Shown: piece after piece, positions 33,887 through 44,156 of the stretch
Numbering within the stretch: the first letter of the stretch is position 1
Layout of the letters: each line of letters opens with the position of its first letter
Assembly: GCA_963754535.1 (NCBI GenBank)
Contig: CAVWGG010000006.1
Coordinates: forward strand, 248,001 to 312,000
Direction of reading: 5' to 3'
DNA: 64,000 bases
Source of the DNA: RPQJ01 sp963754535
GTDB lineage: Bacteria > Pseudomonadota > Gammaproteobacteria > Steroidobacterales > Steroidobacteraceae
Notes under the pieces: generated by a model
Databases searched by the model: none
Told to the model about the DNA's origin: nothing
Seen by the model: only the letters and a program-made list of their open reading frames with translations
Position numbers and translations under genes: made by a program

Positions 33887-34430
33887 CCGCGTTCCCCGGC
33901 TTCCTGGGCGTGATCGTGGCGTAGAAATCGCGCAGCACCTGCAGGTCCTGCTCCTGGTGGCCCGTCATGCGCACATACCGGTCGATGCCGACCTGCTTGC
34001 GCCCGTAATCGATGTAGCCCAACCCGATCGGCACGTCCGCCGCGAGAGCCAGCTGATAGAAACCAGACTTCAGGTATTCGCCATGGGAGCGCGTGCCTTC
34101 GGGGGCCACCGCGATCCACAGCCAGTCGCGGCGGCGCATTTCCTCGACCATCGACGCCACGAAACCCGTCCGTTCGCGCCGATTGATGGGCAGGCCGCCG
34201 ATTGCGATCAGCAGGCGCCGGAATGGCCAACGGAACATCTGGTCCTTGCCCATCCAGTGGGCCGGAAGAGCGTGGCCCAGCTTGAACAGCACCCCGATGG
34301 GGAAGTCCCAGTTGGAGGTGTGTGGATAAACCATGATCATGCCCCGGGGTTCCGGGGGCCACGTCAGCGAGGTGCGCCAGCCACAGAGCCGGAGCAGTCC
34401 CAGGCAGGCCTTGCGCAAGATCTGCATCAC
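33855..34430 (-). CDS. Lysophospholipid acyltransferase family protein (PlsC-type)
   Basis: The 191-residue protein carries the acyltransferase motifs: HTSNWD (HX4D) near residue 37, GGLPINRR (motif II) near 78-85 and PEGTRS (motif III) near 108-114. It lacks a clear N-terminal membrane anchor beyond a short hydrophobic start. It overlaps the AAR-like gene by 32 bases, so the two are probably co-translated. Such enzymes transfer acyl groups to glycerol-phosphate-type acceptors. Here the partner suggests either supply of acyl groups or an ether/ester lipid route, but this is inference. Confidence 0.88.
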   Translation of the reverse strand: MMQILRKACLGLLRLCGWRTSLTWPPEPRGMIMVYPHTSNWDFPIGVLFKLGHALPAHWMGKDQMFRWPFRRLLIAIGGLPINRRERTGFVASMVEEMRRRDWLWIAVAPEGTRSHGEYLKSGFYQLALAADVPIGLGYIDYGRKQVGIDRYVRMTGHQEQDLQVLRDFYATITPRKPGNAGDLRFRERDS

Positions 34431-34526
34431 CGCTCGTCGAATTACACTGAGTACCGCGTTTTAGCATAGCCGCCCCCGTCGTGCCGCTACGCATGAAGCG
34501 CAATATGAAGCACGGGGGACGCACGC

Positions 34527-35840
34527 TTGGATCCAGACCGTCTGCTGGTTCGTGAACTCGGCCTGCGCCAGCTCACGGCGCACATCTTCAACTACACCGT
34601 GGGCAGCGGCATCTTCGTGCTGCCGGCGATTGCGGCCGCGCAACTCGGCACCGCAGCGCCGATCGCCTACCTGGCCTGTGCGACCGTAATGGCGTTCGTG
34701 GTGATGATTTTTGCGGAGGCCGGCAGCAGGGTGACGGCCACCGGTGGTCCGTACGCGTACATCGAGGTGGGACTCGGCCCCTACTTCGGCCTGGTCGCGG
34801 GAATCCTGCTCAACGTCGCGCAGATCGCCTCGGGTGGCGCAATCGTCGCCTTGCTCGGACAGACAGCGGCGCGCCTGCTGGGTCTCGAGCATGCCGCCTG
34901 GCCATTCACGCTCACGGCGTCGCTGGTGGGGGTCCTGGTGTTCGCGAACGTGCGCGGCTTGCGCTTCGGCGCCCGCATCGTCGAATGGTCGACCGCCGCC
35001 AAGCTCGTGCCGCTGCTGTTCTTCGTGCTCGTCGGGGCCTGGTTCATCACGCCGGCACACCTGCGCATCGAGTCGTTGCCCGCTGCGTCGCAGCTCGCGG
35101 CGTCGACCGGCATGCTCATCTTCGCCTTCGTCGGCGTCGAATCCGCGTTGATGCCGACCGGCGAGGTGCGTGATGCCGCGCGCACGGTGCCGCTCGCGAC
35201 GATGCTGGCACTGGGGGCCGCGACGTTGCTGTACCTCGCCGTCCAGGCAGTGGCGACTGGCCTGCTGGGACCGTCGCTGGCGCAGGACACCGTGGCTCCG
35301 CTCGCAAGCGCTGCCAGCACGTTTGCAGGCAACGCGGGCGCGTCGCTGCTGCTCGCGGGCGCGACGATCTCGATGCTGGGCTGGGCCACCGGCGCCATTC
35401 TCGCGGCACCGCGCACGCTGTTCGCAATGGCGCGCGACGGTTCATTGCCCGCCTGGCTGTCTGCAGTGCATCCGCGCTATCACACGCCGTACGCCGCGAT
35501 CCTGACGTACGGCACGCTGGTGCTGCTGGTCTCGGCCAGCGGGACGTTCGCGCAGCTCGCCGTGCTGGCGAGCATGTCCGTGCTGGGGGTGTACGTGCTG
35601 GGCGCCCTGGCGGTGCTCGCGCTGCGGCGCAAGGACGTGCGCACGGAGCGCGCGCCGCTCTGCCTGCCCGGCGGACCGCTGGTGCCCGTGATCACGTGCG
35701 CGTTGATCGGCTGGATCGCGCTGCAGACCGCGACGCGAAAAGAGGTCCTCGCCTTCGCAGGAGTGTGGGCACTCTCGCTGCTCATCCACGGCTGTCGCCG
35801 AGCACGCGTTGCGCGTCAGTCCGACGGCGGCACCACGTAA
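34527..35840 (+). CDS. APC superfamily amino acid permease
   Basis: This 437-residue integral membrane protein has about 12 helices. The first-helix motif NYTVGSGIFVLPAIAAAQLG resembles the GSGIF substrate-binding unwound helix of APC transporters. Others include GGPYAYIEVGLGPYFGLVAG and GWATGAILAAPRTLFAMARD. It starts at TTG preceded by GGGGGA at a spacing of about 7. Substrate is likely a neutral or hydrophobic amino acid, but this is not determinable. The 3' end overlaps the convergent small membrane protein gene by 25 bases. Confidence 0.9.
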   Translation: MDPDRLLVRELGLRQLTAHIFNYTVGSGIFVLPAIAAAQLGTAAPIAYLACATVMAFVVMIFAEAGSRVTATGGPYAYIEVGLGPYFGLVAGILLNVAQIASGGAIVALLGQTAARLLGLEHAAWPFTLTASLVGVLVFANVRGLRFGARIVEWSTAAKLVPLLFFVLVGAWFITPAHLRIESLPAASQLAASTGMLIFAFVGVESALMPTGEVRDAARTVPLATMLALGAATLLYLAVQAVATGLLGPSLAQDTVAPLASAASTFAGNAGASLLLAGATISMLGWATGAILAAPRTLFAMARDGSLPAWLSAVHPRYHTPYAAILTYGTLVLLVSASGTFAQLAVLASMSVLGVYVLGALAVLALRRKDVRTERAPLCLPGGPLVPVITCALIGWIALQTATRKEVLAFAGVWALSLLIHGCRRARVARQSDGGTT

Positions 35841-36151
35841 GCAGGAATCGGTTCCTTCTTTTTCCGCTCCGCCTCCTCCTGCTTCTGGCGCTCCTCCTGC
35901 TCGTCCATCATGCGCATCACTTTCTGCATGCTGGTGAGGAAGGCGTCGAAGACGTAGGCGATGCCGAACGTCAGGCCGAGCGCCACCAGCAGCGCCAGGA
36001 GATGCTGCCCGAGACGGCTCGGCTGTTCTTCCTGCTCACGCTCGACTGCGCGGCGCGCGCGATCCATGAAAGCGCGCTGCAACGGCGGCGCCGGCTCGCG
36101 CTGGTCGCCGTCTTCGAAGGCGGTGGGCCCGCCGGAATCCTGCTCGTTCAT
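35816..36151 (-). CDS. Single-pass membrane protein with charged coiled coil, unknown function
   Basis: This 111-residue protein has an acidic N-terminus, a basic juxtamembrane stretch (FMDRARRAVEREQEEQPSRL), one hydrophobic segment at residues about 47-70 (GQHLLALLVALGLTFGIAYV) and a highly charged helical region (MMDEQEERQKQEEAERKKKE) that should form a coiled coil. I do not recognise the family. It overlaps the permease 3' end by 25 bases on the opposite strand. A scaffold or adaptor at the inner membrane is a guess from shape only. Confidence 0.65.
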   Translation of the reverse strand: MNEQDSGGPTAFEDGDQREPAPPLQRAFMDRARRAVEREQEEQPSRLGQHLLALLVALGLTFGIAYVFDAFLTSMQKVMRMMDEQEERQKQEEAERKKKEPIPAYVVPPSD

Positions 36152-36281
36152 CCGACCAGTCTACCGTCAGACAGCGCCAAAGCCCGTTCCAGGGCAGGCG
36201 ACCCGGCGTTGGCGCCGGAATTCCCGGCCGTACCGGGCGCGCACCCGTGGTTCGCCCGGTGCTCATTTCGGAATATACCTA

Positions 36282-36300
36282 AATGCGAATCATTTGCATT
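36282..36300. promoter_or_regulatory. Fur-box-like palindrome AATGCGAATCATTTGCATT
   Basis: The 19-base near-perfect dyad (AATGCGAAT / ATTTGCATT) has the hexamer arrangement of the Fur consensus GATAATGATAATCATTATC, matching at AAT.CATT in the centre. It is 49 bases before the bfd ATG, and bfd/bfr genes are commonly iron-regulated. Fur binding is therefore a good inference, but not shown. Confidence 0.65.
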
Positions 36301-36348
36301 GGGACGCCATTGTGCCCTAGGATGTTGCCCTCGGAGAGGTGCTGGTCC

Positions 36349-36555
36349 ATGTACGTCTGTCTCTGCCACGGCATATCGGAAACCCGCCTGCAACAGGCCA
36401 TCCACGAAGGCGCGCGCTCGTTCGAGCAACTGCAGTCGTGCACCGGCGTGGCCACGTGCTGCGGCGCCTGCGAGCCCTGCGCACGCGAGATGCTCGACAC
36501 CGAGACGCTCGCCAAGGCACTTGATTGTCGCGCCTCCGCCCCGCAGGCTTCCTGA
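36349..36555 (+). CDS. bfd: Bacterioferritin-associated ferredoxin
   Basis: The 68-residue protein starts MYVCLCHGISETRLQQAIHE. It has the [2Fe-2S] ligands C4, C6, C38 and C41 (CLC and CCGAC) in the normal Bfd arrangement. The ATG at 36349 is the family start; an upstream in-frame ATG would add residues spanning the regulatory region. Bfd reduces the heme of bacterioferritin to release stored iron. It lies 51 bases upstream of bfr and downstream of a Fur-box-like site. Confidence 0.95.
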   Translation: MYVCLCHGISETRLQQAIHEGARSFEQLQSCTGVATCCGACEPCAREMLDTETLAKALDCRASAPQAS

Positions 36556-36606
36556 CCTGAACGCCGCGCACGCGGCACCCCTAAGCCTGCTGCCGGAGCC
36601 GATGCC

Positions 36607-37083
36607 ATGAAGGGCGACGTCGAAGTCATTGCTCACCTGAACAAGATCCTCAAGAACGAACTGACCGCGATCAACCAGTATTTCCTGCATGCGCGCATGC
36701 TGAAGAACTGGGGCCTCGACCGGCTCGGCGATCACACGCACCACGAGTCGATCGACGAGATGAAGCATGCCGACAAGCTCATCGAACGCATCCTGTTTCT
36801 CGAGGGGCTGCCGAGCATGCAAAGCCTCGGCAAGCTGATGATCGGCGAGGACGTGCGCGAAGTGCTCGAATGCGACCTCAAGCTCGAGCACATCGCCCAC
36901 CCCGACCTCAAGGCCGCGATCGTCCATTGCGAGCAGGTCGGCGACTTCGTGAGCCGTGAGCTGCTGGAGGACATCCTCGAATCCGAGGAGGAGCACATCG
37001 ACTTCCTCGAGACGCAGCTGCAGCTGATCGACCGCGTCGGGCTGCCGAATTACTGCCAGTCGCAGATGAAGGCCCCGTCCTGA
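36607..37083 (+). CDS. bfr: Bacterioferritin
   Basis: The 158-residue protein keeps all ferroxidase ligands of bacterioferritin: E18, E51, H54, E94, E127 and H130. The heme-ligating M52 lies in the subunit-interface helix (SIDEMKHADKLIER). The 24-mer shell oxidises and stores iron in the cytoplasm. The gene follows bfd with a 51-base gap. Having both the redox partner and the heme methionine supports a Bfd-dependent iron release cycle. Confidence 0.97.
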   Translation: MKGDVEVIAHLNKILKNELTAINQYFLHARMLKNWGLDRLGDHTHHESIDEMKHADKLIERILFLEGLPSMQSLGKLMIGEDVREVLECDLKLEHIAHPDLKAAIVHCEQVGDFVSRELLEDILESEEEHIDFLETQLQLIDRVGLPNYCQSQMKAPS

Positions 37084-37115
37084 GGCGGACCGTCTAAGGA
37101 CTTTTCCGCGTTGAC

Positions 37116-37130
37116 GGGCGCACCGCGCCC
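37116..37130 (+). terminator. Hairpin GGGCGC-ACC-GCGCCC after bfr
   Basis: A perfect 6-bp GC stem with a 3-base loop lies 33 bases after the bfr stop and before the malic enzyme gene. There is no T-run, so at best a partial or factor-assisted terminator. Confidence 0.3.
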
Positions 37131-37166
37131 TCTAGCATCGCGCGTGTCTGAACCAGGGACACGCCG

Positions 37167-38813
37167 ATGCCCAAACGCTCATTGCCTCCGATGCCCGAAT
37201 GGTACCCGCGCGGGACCGCGCTGCTGCGCGACCCGACGCTGAACAAGGGCACCGCCTTCAGCGACCAGGAGCGCGACGTCCTCGGCCTGCACGGCCTGTT
37301 GCCGCCCCACGTAGCAACACAGGACGAGCAGGTCGCGCGCGTGCTCGAGAACTTCGACCGCCTCAAGACGCCGCTGTCGAAGTACATCATGTTGTCGAGC
37401 CTGCTCGACCGCAACGAAGCGCTCTACTTCCGCGTCGTGATGGACCACGCCGACATGATGATGCCGATCATCTACACGCCGACGGTCGGCCTCGCATGCC
37501 AGCAGTTCGGCCACATCTACCGGCGGCCGCGCGGGCTGTTCATCACCGCCGCCGATCGCGGACGCATCTCGCAGGTCATGCGCAACTGGCCGCACCGCGA
37601 GACCGCGATGATCGTCGTCACCGACGGCGAGCGCATCCTGGGGCTCGGCGATCTCGGCGCGAACGGCATGGGCATCCCCATCGGCAAGCTCTCGCTGTAC
37701 ACGGCCTGCGCGGGCCTGCACCCGTGGAAGTGCCTGCCGATCATGCTCGACGTCGGCACCAACAACGAATCCCTGCTCGAGGACCCGCTGTACCTCGGCC
37801 TGCGCCAGCGCCGCATCACCGGCGACGCCTACGACGAACTGGTCGAGGAATTCATCAACGCCACGCAGAGGGTGTTTCCGGGCGTGATCGTGCAGTTCGA
37901 GGACTTCGCGAATCACAACGCCTTCCGCCTGCTGCGCCGCTACCGCGACCGGGTGAGCTGCTTCAACGACGACATCCAGGGCACGGCCGCGGTGGCCGTC
38001 GCCGGCATCCTGTCGGCGCTGCGCGTCACGGGCAAGACGATGCCGGAACAGAGGTTCCTGTGCCTCGGCGCCGGCGAAGCGGCAACGGGCATCTCCGACC
38101 TGCTCGTGAATGCGATGGTCGAAGAAGGGTCGACGAAGCCGACGCACGCGGACGCTGCTGGATGGTCGATTCGAAAGGACTGGTGGTGGCGAATCGCGGC
38201 GAACTCGCCGAGCACAAGCGCCCCTATGCGCACGTGCATGCGCCGGTGGGCGACTTCATCGGTGCCGTCAAGGCGTTGCGACCGACGGCCATCATCGGCG
38301 TGGGCGCCGTGCCGGGTACGTTCGACGAGGAAGTGGTGCGCGAGATGTCGCGCATCAACGAGCGCCCGATAATCTTCGCTCTGTCGAACCCGACCTCCAA
38401 GGCCGAATGCACGGCGCAGCAGGCCTACGAATGGTCGGACGGCCGCGCGCTCTTTGCCTCGGGCAGCCCGTTCGACGCGGTGACGCTGCCGGACGGACGG
38501 CATTTCGTGCCGCGACAGGGCAACAATTCGTACATCTTCCCCGGGACTGGGTCTCGCGCTCGTCGTCGTCGGCGCAACTCGCGTCACCGACACGATGTTC
38601 CTGGCGGCCGCGCGCACGCTCGCGCGGTGCACGACGCAGGCCGACCTGGACCAGGGCAGCCTGTTCCCTCCGCTCAGTGCCGTGCGCGATGTGTCGGCGC
38701 GCATCGCCGTGGAAGTCGCCGAGATCGCCCTGCGCGACGGGCTCGCCTCGATCGAGCGCCCCGAGGACATCGAGCAGGCGATCCGCGCGGAGATGTACGA
38801 CCCGCGCTACTGA
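37167..38813 (+). pseudogene. maeA: NAD-dependent malic enzyme with two compensating frameshifts
   Basis: Three successive frames cover a complete malic enzyme of the SfcA/MaeA type. The first (37167 to about 38130) has PIIYTPTVGLACQQFGHIYR, VVTDGERILGLGDLGANGMG, and CFNDDIQGTAAVAVAGILSA with LGAGEAATGI. The second (about 38131-38544) has CWMVDSKGLVVANRGELAEH and RPIIFALSNPTSKAECTAQQ. The third (to 38813) has the C-terminal FLAAARTLARC and LDQGSLFPPLSAVRDVSARI. A base appears missing in gggtcg near 38128 and an extra base present in ccgggac near 38544; together the frame is restored. It oxidatively decarboxylates malate to pyruvate. Function is probably intact if these are sequence errors. 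Confidence 0.87.
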
Positions 38814-38855
38814 CGCGGGCCATCATCGGCATCGTGACGGACGTCGGCGCGCAGG

Positions 38856-40160
<1,305 letters not shown>

Positions 40161-40275
40161 GTATTCGTTCCTTTGAGCGACGTAAAGTCCGTGATTCTAA
40201 CCGCACGGGTTCACGGCGTCCGGCCGGCGTGCTGTCCGCGCCCCATGGACGCCGCGCCGCCGGCCACGCCGATGC

Positions 40276-40911
40276 TCACGCCTCCGAACGGCGCCAGACG
40301 AGCGTCTGGTTGTTCGCCGGCATGGCGCAATCCTCTGTCAGCCGCAGGCCCTGTGCCGCCGCCAGCGCGTCGACCGCCTCGAAATCACGGATCCCGCTCA
40401 GCGGATCACGCGACCGCAGCGCCTCGTCGAATACCGCATTGCTGTGCGAGGTGAACTGCCCGCCGTACCGGAACGGACCGTAGACGATCAGCAAGCCGTC
40501 GTCCCGCAGCACGCGGCCGACGCCGCGGAAAAGCGCCTGCACCTGCGGCCACGACACAATGTGCAGCGTGTTGGCGGTGTAGACGGCATCGACGCTGTCC
40601 GCGCCGCACGGCCAGTCACCCTGCTCGACATCGAGCTCGAAGGGCGCGAGCAGATTGCACGAGCCTTCGACCTCTATGCGCGTCGTAAGCGCCGCGAGGC
40701 TCTCGAGCCGATCCGTCGGCTGCCAACTGAGACGCGGCAGGTGGCGGGCGAAGTGCACCGCGTGCTGGCCCGTGCCCGCCCCGATCTCGAGCACCACGCC
40801 GGCCCGGTGCGCGAGCCAGCGTTGCAGCACGTCCAGGATCGGCCCCTTGTTGCGCTCGCACGCCTCGGAAAAAGGCAGCGACTGCACGAACGAGGGTGGA
40901 CGCTTGCCCAT
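40276..40911 (-). CDS. DUF938 family SAM-dependent methyltransferase-like protein
   Basis: This 211-residue protein starts MGKRPPSFVQSLPFSEACER at an ATG 11 bases downstream of the preceding amidohydrolase stop, with no strong ribosome site. It has the SAM-binding LEIGAGTGQHAVHFARHL, a second motif VDAVYTANTLHIVSWPQ, and the DUF938 C-terminal EDCAMPANNQTLVWRR. DUF938 methyltransferases are widespread in proteobacteria without an assigned substrate. It probably forms a unit with the amidohydrolase upstream. Confidence 0.9.
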   Translation of the reverse strand: MGKRPPSFVQSLPFSEACERNKGPILDVLQRWLAHRAGVVLEIGAGTGQHAVHFARHLPRLSWQPTDRLESLAALTTRIEVEGSCNLLAPFELDVEQGDWPCGADSVDAVYTANTLHIVSWPQVQALFRGVGRVLRDDGLLIVYGPFRYGGQFTSHSNAVFDEALRSRDPLSGIRDFEAVDALAAAQGLRLTEDCAMPANNQTLVWRRSEA

Positions 40912-40922
40912 GTGACCGCGTG

Positions 40923-42290
40923 TCAGCCCGGGCCGCCCTTGAACTCGACGCCGTCCTTCATGACGAAGGGCACGCGCCTCAGCACGGTGACGTCGCCCAG
41001 CGGATCGCCGTCGACGGCGATGAGGTCGGCCCGCTTCCCAGGCTCGATCGTCCCCACGTCGGCCTGCAGTCCGAGCAGGTCCGCCGCATTGACGGTAGCC
41101 GCCTGCAGTGCCGCAGCCGGCGTCATCCCATGCTTGACCATCAGCTCGAATTCGTCGGCGTTGCGGCCATGCTTGCTCACGCCCGCGTCGGTCCCGAACG
41201 CGATCTTGACGCCCTTGGGCACGGACTTGCGCAACGACTCGCCGGTCACCCTGATGCGCCACTCGACCTTCGCCCGCACCTCCGGCGAATAGGCCTCGGG
41301 GTTCGTGGCCAACCGTGAGATGTAGCCGTTCACGGTGGACAGCGTCGGCACGTAATAGGTGCCCGACTTCACCATCAGCGCGATGCACTCGTCGTCCAGC
41401 ATCGTGCCGTGCTCGATCGAATCGACGCCCGCCATCAGCGCGACCTTGATGCCGTCGGCGCCGTGCGCATGCACGGCGACCTTCTTGCCATACAGTCTTG
41501 CGGCCTCGACGATCGCGCGCGCTTCGTCGTCGAACATCTGCTTGCCGAGCCCCGCACCGACCTGGCTGTTGACGCCGCCGGTCGTCGCGATCTTGATCAC
41601 GTCCACGCCGCGGCCCACCTGGATCCGCACCGCGCGGCGGCAGGACTCGACGCTGTCGCAGAGGTTGTCGTGCGCATGCAGCTCTTCGCGAAAGTTCTCG
41701 CGGTACCCGAGCGCGGCATCCATGTGTCCCGATGTCGTTGAGATCGACCGCCCCGCGTCGACGATGTTCGGCCCCACGACCTTGCCCGCACGGATCGCGT
41801 CCCGCAGCGCGAGCGTGACGCCGTGTTCGTCGCCCAGGTTGCGCACCGTGGTAAAGCCGGCGCGCAGCGTCTTGTGCGCATTGGCCAGCGCGTTGTACGC
41901 GAGCTCGGCGTCTTCCGACTGCACGTCCTCGAGCTGACCCATCTGCCCGCCCGTGTCCGAAACCAGGTGCACGTGGCTGTCGATCAATCCCGGCAGCACG
42001 AATCGAGTGCGCTGGTCGACGACCAGCCGGCTGCCCGGCACGTCGACGAATCCGTCGCGCACCTCACTGATGCGCCCGTCACGGATGACGATCGTGCTCG
42101 GCCCTCGCGGCGCCTTGCCCGGGCGATCGAGCAAGCGCCCCGCATGCACGATGACGATGTCCTGCGGCGCGATTGCGGTGTCCTGGGTCGCGGGCGCAGA
42201 TGGAGGGTCGGCCGCCCAGGCAGAGCCCGCCGCCGCTGCGACAACCAAGGTGGCGAACAGGGTGCGAAGCGTGATCGATGTGTGACGCAC
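40923..42290 (-). CDS. Exported amidohydrolase (prolidase-like paralogue)
   Basis: The 455-residue protein has a signal peptide (LFATLVVAAAAGSAWAADPP). Metal ligands lie in IDSHVHLVSDTGG, VDVIKIATTGG (lysine), HAHGADGIKVALMAGVDSIE with the EHGT segment, and FGTDAGVSKHG. It resembles the 38856-40160 protein throughout, so the two arose by duplication or joint acquisition. Both belong to the periplasmic amidohydrolases related to imidazolonepropionase. It is divergent from the gamma-glutamyltransferase gene, and the cluster suggests breakdown of periplasmic peptides or acyl-amino acids. Confidence 0.9.
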   Translation of the reverse strand: MRHTSITLRTLFATLVVAAAAGSAWAADPPSAPATQDTAIAPQDIVIVHAGRLLDRPGKAPRGPSTIVIRDGRISEVRDGFVDVPGSRLVVDQRTRFVLPGLIDSHVHLVSDTGGQMGQLEDVQSEDAELAYNALANAHKTLRAGFTTVRNLGDEHGVTLALRDAIRAGKVVGPNIVDAGRSISTTSGHMDAALGYRENFREELHAHDNLCDSVESCRRAVRIQVGRGVDVIKIATTGGVNSQVGAGLGKQMFDDEARAIVEAARLYGKKVAVHAHGADGIKVALMAGVDSIEHGTMLDDECIALMVKSGTYYVPTLSTVNGYISRLATNPEAYSPEVRAKVEWRIRVTGESLRKSVPKGVKIAFGTDAGVSKHGRNADEFELMVKHGMTPAAALQAATVNAADLLGLQADVGTIEPGKRADLIAVDGDPLGDVTVLRRVPFVMKDGVEFKGGPG

Positions 42291-42364
42291 GGGCAGTCTC
42301 GACGGGTGGAGGCCGGACAGTCTATTGTCGGTCCCCTCGCAACGTCCACGCCCAACTCCCGACC

Positions 42365-44152
42365 ATGCCCAATTTCGACCGCTTCCGCGCCCGAGTCGCG
42401 CCCGTTGCCCTGCTCGCCTGGTTCACGGTGGCCGCTGCCGGATGCCGCAATGCGCCGGCCACGTCTGACACGGCCACGGCAGGCGCACCGACCGCCGCGC
42501 AGGCGGTATCCGCACCGCGCGTCAAGCTCACACCGGGCGTGGCGGCCGCGAATCCGATCGCGGTCGAGGCCGGGCTCGAGGTTCTGCGCGCCGGTGGCGG
42601 GGCCGCCGATGCCGCGGTCGCCGTGCAGGCCGCACTGGGACTCGTCGAGCCGCAAAGTTCGGGCCTCGGCGGCGGCGCGTTCCTGCTCTATTACGACGCG
42701 CAGACCGGCAAGATCTCTGCGTTCGATGGACGCGAGACCGCCCCGGCGGGTGCGACGCCCGACATGTTCCTGGACGCAAAGGGCACGCCGCTTTCCTATG
42801 CGGATGCCGTCACGAGCGGACGCTCGACGGGCGTGCCCGGCGCCGTCGCGATGCTGGGCCTCGTGCACTCGCAGCATGGCCGACTGCCGTGGCAGTCACT
42901 GTTCGACGCGCCGGTCCGCGCGGCCGAGCAGGGTTTCGTCGTCCCACAGCGCCTGGGACGCTTCGCGAACAGCACGTTCACGCAGGCGAAGCTGCCCGAT
43001 GCACACGCGCTGTTCAGCAAGCCAGACGGCACAATCGTGCAAGCGGGCGACACGCTGCGCAATCCAGCGTATGCGGCGACGCTGCGCACGATCGCGGCGC
43101 GCGGACCGCGTGCCTTGCTCGAAGGCCCGCTCGCGGAGCAGATCGTTGCGCGGACGAAGGCAGAGCCCCGTCCCGGCACGCTGACGCTGCAGGACATGGC
43201 AGCCTATCACCCCGCCGAAGTGCAGCCGCTGTGCCGCCCGTTTCGCGTTTACGTCGTCTGCGTGCCGCCGCCGCCGTCGAGCGGCGTAGGCGTACTTGAA
43301 GTGCTCGGACTGCTGGAGCGCAGCGACATCGCGTCACGTGGGCCCACCGATCCGCAGGCGTGGCTGCTCTTCGCCGAAGCGAGCCGGCTGATGTATGCCG
43401 ACCGCGATCGGTACGTGGCCGATCCGCGCTTCGTCGCGGTGCCCGTCGAAGGCCTGCTCGACAAGGGCTACCTGGACAACCGCGCGCAACTGATCGGTGC
43501 GCGTGCGGCAGCAGCGGCGCCGGTGGCAGGCACGCCACCCGGTGCCGTCATGACGCGCGTCGGAATCGATGCGACGGGCGAGGTTCCGGGCACGAGTCAC
43601 TTCGTCATCGTCGACGACCAGGGCGACGTGATCTCGATGACCACGTCCGTCGAGTCGCTGTTCGGCTCGGGACGCGCAGTCGGCGGATTCTTCCTGAACA
43701 ACCAGCTCACCGACTTCTCGTTCACCGCCGTCGACGACGCCGGTCGCCCCGTGGCGAATGCAGTCGCGGGCGGCAAGCGGCCGCGCTCTTCGATGTCGCC
43801 GGCCATCGTGTTGCGCAAGGCGGATGGCGCCTTCGTCGCTGCCGTGGGCTCGCCCGGCGGCTCGGCCATCCTCGCGTACAACGCCAAGGTGCTGATCGGG
43901 CTGCTGGCCTGGGACCTGCCGCTGCAGGATGCGATCAACCTTCCCAACATGATTGCACGCGGTGCTGACTTCTACGGCGAGATGCCGCGCATCTCGGCGG
44001 AAATGGCCGCGCAGCTCGCCGAGAAAGGCATGGCGCTGAAGTCGGGCCGTGGCGAGGAATCCGGCCTGCACGGCGTGGCCGTGCGCGGCAATCCGGCTGC
44101 GTTCGAAACAGGCGCGGACCCGCGACGCGAGGGGGTGTGGCGGCCGCAGTGA
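42365..44152 (+). CDS. ggt: Gamma-glutamyltransferase, lipoprotein form
   Basis: The start at 42365 gives 595 residues with a lipobox ending at C27 (VAAAGC), so this may be membrane-anchored rather than soluble periplasmic. It has the family segments AVEAGLEVLRAGGGAADAAV, SSGLGGGAFLLYYDAQTGK and NNQLTDFSF. The autocleavage nucleophile is T410 in PGTSHFVIVDDQGDV, and the oxyanion/glycine motif SPGGSAILAYN follows. It cleaves glutathione and other gamma-glutamyl compounds. It is divergent from the amidohydrolase at 40923-42290, with 74 bases between. Confidence 0.94.
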   Translation: MPNFDRFRARVAPVALLAWFTVAAAGCRNAPATSDTATAGAPTAAQAVSAPRVKLTPGVAAANPIAVEAGLEVLRAGGGAADAAVAVQAALGLVEPQSSGLGGGAFLLYYDAQTGKISAFDGRETAPAGATPDMFLDAKGTPLSYADAVTSGRSTGVPGAVAMLGLVHSQHGRLPWQSLFDAPVRAAEQGFVVPQRLGRFANSTFTQAKLPDAHALFSKPDGTIVQAGDTLRNPAYAATLRTIAARGPRALLEGPLAEQIVARTKAEPRPGTLTLQDMAAYHPAEVQPLCRPFRVYVVCVPPPPSSGVGVLEVLGLLERSDIASRGPTDPQAWLLFAEASRLMYADRDRYVADPRFVAVPVEGLLDKGYLDNRAQLIGARAAAAAPVAGTPPGAVMTRVGIDATGEVPGTSHFVIVDDQGDVISMTTSVESLFGSGRAVGGFFLNNQLTDFSFTAVDDAGRPVANAVAGGKRPRSSMSPAIVLRKADGAFVAAVGSPGGSAILAYNAKVLIGLLAWDLPLQDAINLPNMIARGADFYGEMPRISAEMAAQLAEKGMALKSGRGEESGLHGVAVRGNPAAFETGADPRREGVWRPQ

Positions 44153-44156
44153 GCGT

